In this document: one piece after another, positions 63,380 to 64,000 of the stretch
How positions within the stretch are numbered: position 1 is the stretch's first letter
Layout: every line of letters begins with the position of its first letter
NCBI RefSeq assembly: GCF_040616545.1
Contig: NZ_CP156688.1
Coordinates: forward strand, 2,108,001 to 2,172,000
DNA from: Akkermansia muciniphila
GTDB taxonomy: Bacteria > Verrucomicrobiota > Verrucomicrobiia > Verrucomicrobiales > Akkermansiaceae
DNA: 64,000 nucleotides
Direction of reading: 5' to 3'
Position numbers and translations under genes: made by a program
The notes under the pieces: model-generated
Databases searched by the model: none
Seen by the model: only the letters and a program-made list of their open reading frames with translations
Told to the model about the DNA's origin: nothing

Positions 63380-64000
63380 ATGTTCATACTCAAACCTACT
63401 GTTCGCAAAACATCCGAGAAGCGTTCCCGCTGGTGGACCAGGCTGGCCGGCTTCGGCCTGTGGTCCGTGCTCCAGCCTCTTTGCATGAGCCTTAATATCC
63501 GTTCCATCAAGGAGGAGCACGACGACGTCTACACGACGCCTTTTCTTGTGGCCCTCTGGCACAACCGCACGACCGTGCCGGGTTATGCCTGGTCCCTGGC
63601 CCAGAAGCCGCTCAAGATGTGCGTGCTGACCAGCGCCAGCAAGGACGGGGCCCTGGTGGAGTCCATTTGCAGGCACTTTGGCCTGGACTCCGTGCGCGGT
63701 TCTTCCGGACGGCGCGGCGCCCTGGCCTATATAGAGATGATGCGGAAGCTTCAGGAAGGCGACGTCTGTTTCTGCCTTACCCCGGACGGCCCCCAGGGCC
63801 CCATTTATGAGGTGCACCACGGCATCATTAAAATGGCCTCCCAGTCCGGCCTGCCCATCGTCCCCGTGTGCATAGAGTATGAAAGCTGCTGGCGGCTGAA
63901 CAAGGCCTGGGACCGTTACGCCATTCCCAAGCCGTGCTCCAACGTGAACATTTTATGGAAAAAGCGCCTGTTCATTCCTCCGGACGTAACGGAGGAGCAG
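63380..64000 (+). CDS. DUF374 lysophospholipid acyltransferase-like protein (partial)
   Basis: An open frame of 207 codons from ATG at 63380 that runs off the window, so the C terminus is missing. It has the DUF374 motifs in order: FLVALWHNRTTVPG (HxxR-type), LTSASKDGALVESICRHFG, SVRGSSGRRGALAYIEMM and CLTPDGPQGPIYEVHHGIIKMASQSGLPIVPV. This family belongs to the LPLAT acyltransferases, some of which act in lipid A or glycolipid synthesis. No signal peptide; an N-terminal hydrophobic stretch (GFGLWSVLQPLCM) may bind the membrane. It lies 15 bases after the AsmA-like gene. Confidence 0.87.
   Translation, partial: MFILKPTVRKTSEKRSRWWTRLAGFGLWSVLQPLCMSLNIRSIKEEHDDVYTTPFLVALWHNRTTVPGYAWSLAQKPLKMCVLTSASKDGALVESICRHFGLDSVRGSSGRRGALAYIEMMRKLQEGDVCFCLTPDGPQGPIYEVHHGIIKMASQSGLPIVPVCIEYESCWRLNKAWDRYAIPKPCSNVNILWKKRLFIPPDVTEEQ

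Overview
The window is one dense chromosomal stretch of a high-GC (upper 50s percent by eye), Gram-negative-type bacterium. Secretin, lipoboxes, periplasmic chaperone, tail-specific protease and the style of the proteins (DUF3472 protein, PF07399 Na+/H+ antiporter, RpiB-GlyA fusion, Lys/Ala-rich RpoD extension) point to Verrucomicrobiota, most likely an Akkermansia-type gut bacterium. The genus is an inference from protein character, not from a database search. I see no rRNA, tRNA, CRISPR array, insertion sequence, integrase or prophage.

Layout. 0.1-10 kb: a papain-like cysteine protease, a pentapeptide-repeat protein, a methyltransferase-rsgA pair, a POT peptide transporter, a PpiD/SurA-like chaperone, sufT plus an unknown gene, and a DUF3472 secreted protein followed by a 50-residue membrane protein. 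10.4-23.3 kb: an 11-gene minus-strand operon nuoD-E-F-G-H-I-J-K-L-M-N for respiratory complex I, with no nuoA, nuoB or nuoC. NuoH and NuoJ carry unusual insertions. 23.7-34.5 kb: polysaccharide deacetylase, Na+/H+ antiporter with ribE, prmA, malQ, a lipoprotein, and a nfeD-rimO pair.

34.6-45.2 kb: an AT-rich islet with one PD-(D/E)XK-like gene sits just before dnaG-rpoD. Then come a VanX-type dipeptidase lipoprotein, a DoxD-DoxA fusion, small unknown genes, a class 3 lipase-like hydrolase and an RpiB-GlyA fusion enzyme. 45.3-64 kb: S41 tail-specific protease, cdsA, hrpB, a PiT phosphate transporter, two tandem structured small RNAs, a thioredoxin-fold protein without catalytic cysteines, cca, a GH13 enzyme, a TPR-secretin, an AsmA-like membrane protein, and the start of a DUF374 acyltransferase that runs off the window.

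Most unusual signals: (1) two ~100-nt RNAs after the phosphate transporter that share an identical 18-nt unpaired motif, a compensatorily changed closing helix and strong terminators; (2) the RpiB-GlyA fusion; (3) the AT-rich nuclease-like islet; (4) a recurring promoter arrangement with a -10 box only about 5-13 nt before the start codon in at least seven genes, suggesting leaderless or very short-leader mRNAs, alongside general scarcity of Shine-Dalgarno sites.
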